DNA of 64,000 nucleotides, from positions 1-64,000 of the forward strand of contig JBAKBP010012379.1 in the NCBI GenBank assembly GCA_037953745.1, read 5' to 3'. Source of the DNA: Lithodes maja (lineage: Eukaryota; Arthropoda; Malacostraca; Decapoda; Lithodidae). Of this stretch, positions 62,829 to 64,000 are shown piece after piece. The notes under the pieces were generated by a model, which made no database searches, was not told the origin of the DNA, and saw nothing but the letters and a program-made list of their open reading frames with translations. How positions within the stretch are numbered: the stretch's first letter is position 1; every line of letters begins with the position of its first letter. A program made the position numbers and the translations under genes.

Positions 62829-64000
62829 TGTGACGCACCCAGTGCGTGGCAACTTAACCTGATTGTACTCCTTGGTACTCCACTGTATCGCCGCGGTGCC
62901 GTGTATGTACCGTGTACCGTGTACTGTGCTGGCTGCTTATATTGAGTGTGACAACGTATAACTATGTTCTTTGTATCTCTGCAAAGGTCTCGTCATTTGC
63001 TAACCAGTGGTGGGTTTTGTTTTAAGCCATGTCGAGACCTTCCATTTAATATGTAGTATCAATAGAGAAGTTGATAGATGAGATAATAGGAATTCAGAGA
63101 GAGAGAGTGAGTTAGACTTCAGAGCGAGAGGGTAGCCATGGTTGCCAGACGTATGGACCGGTTGGCAGCCCTGCGCTTATAGCTAGGTGCGACAGGGTTG
63201 GTAGTACATTGCCGCCTGCATGTGCTGCCTGGCTGCCCATGTTGTCGTACTGTACATTGCATGGAGGCTCGCTGTGTGCTCTATGACCAGGTTGCCTAGA
63301 ACCTTTGAGATTCTAACATCCCTTGCCCTCTCTCCCGATTTCTCACGGTTGCACTCTTTCTCTCTGACGACATTACTCTCATTTCATTCTTCTCTCTATT
63401 TAAATGCATACCCTTCCCTTGAGGTCCTAAAGGAGTTTCAGCACTCACCTCTCGTATTACTCTTAGGACAAGCATATATTTACATGTATTAGATTTAAGG
63501 GGTTAATGTGAACAGCGATCTTCTTGATGAGGATAGTTGGTGAACGTTCTACATGTTCACGAGTTATATGCCCAGCTCATCATCCAATTTGTGACTAGAC
63601 TAGTGCCATGTGTAAGAGCCCGACCATGCCCAGGAGTTGTCTGTAGAGGGGCGAGGACTTAGCCTTGATTTGCCTACCGAGCCAGGAGCGACTGTAGTAC
63701 CAGAGACTACAGCTCGCTCGTAGTGCCGGTATAGTAGAGTAACGTAATTTATCTGTCCTTGTGTTCTCTGCAGTCTTTTCCTGGGTTCTCGCTTTCGGTG
63801 CTGGGACTCGTTGTTCCTGTGACTTGGCCTGCTAGCTAGAACACATGGGGATGATGAGTGGGTGATATCTTTATTTTACTATGCATTGCAGCTCTCTTTA
63901 AGTTTATGTATGTAACACTTTACAATACACATTACTCACACACTAGACAACACTATTAATACTTTCATGTATCAATTAACTGCACTGTCGTTTTGCTGCT
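62829..64000 (+). repeat. 3' LTR of Gypsy-A copy 2 (partial)
   Basis: Starts TGTGACGCACCC and is cut by the window end; aligns with 55398-56570. Confidence 0.93.

Larger units (their letters stand above)
55398..64000 (+). mobile_element. LTR retrotransposon Gypsy-A, copy 2 (3' end outside window)
   Basis: Complete 5' LTR, leader, frame-damaged gag, intact pol, polypurine tract and the first 1172 bp of the 3' LTR. Nearly identical to copy 1. The bases before the element (GTAT) are the candidate target duplication. The 3' LTR should end about 630 bp beyond the window. Confidence 0.94.

Overview
The window is repeat-dominated nuclear DNA of a crustacean, most likely a decapod. The evidence is a mitochondrial insertion whose genes read correctly only with the invertebrate mitochondrial code, very long (GT)n, (GA)n and (AT)n microsatellites, and the types of transposable elements present. 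I find no convincing host protein-coding gene: every long reading frame belongs to a retroelement, to the mitochondrial insertion, or to a tandem repeat.

Layout. (1) 1-8588: a nearly complete Ty3/Gypsy-type LTR retrotransposon (Gypsy-A copy 1; its 5' LTR is cut by the window edge) with one open 1.7-kaa gag-pol frame. Its domain order is gag, protease, integrase, RT, RNase H, so the integrase lies before the RT as in Gmr1-like elements. (2) 8.6-11.4 kb: 45-bp and 43-bp minisatellites separated by CA-rich and GATA-rich DNA. (3) 11.4-13.7 kb: foldback elements flanked by TTAA, plus a tRNA-derived SINE. (4) 14.0-17.6 kb: LINE-A split by a second LINE (LINE-B). (5) 17.6-27.6 kb: mixed DNA with 49-bp and 17-bp minisatellites, piggyBac-like foldback elements, a head-to-head SINE palindrome and LINE 3' fragments. 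(6) 27719-35482: Gypsy-B, with both LTRs, a CTGG target duplication and a long open gag-protease frame from which the catalytic parts of integrase and RT have been removed in frame. (7) 36-45.4 kb: a dense cluster of TTAA foldback elements, a 1.2-kb pyrimidine tract, and a 29/30-bp minisatellite followed by a purine tract. (8) 45.4-55.4 kb: a set of nested insertions. A 37-bp minisatellite holds a 5'-truncated LINE-A. LINE-A is split by a 6.5-kb mitochondrial segment (cox1 5' end, trnC, trnQ, trnW, 12S, trnV, 16S, nad1, trnP, control region, trnY, cytb 3' end). Two copies of a tRNA-Thr-like SINE sit in the 12S gene and at the right mitochondrial junction. (9) 55398-64000: a second Gypsy-A copy inserted in the same 37-bp array and running off the window.

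Relations between parts. The two Gypsy-A copies are near-identical, so they are recent, while Gypsy-B is a related subfamily that probably depended on another element's enzymes. The foldback elements carry no proteins and would need a transposase supplied from elsewhere. Nesting gives a relative order for the 45-64 kb block: minisatellite, then LINE-A, then the mitochondrial DNA with its SINEs. The Gypsy-A insertion came after the array formed. Boundaries of LINE and SINE fragments were read by comparing copies within the window and can be off by a few bases.
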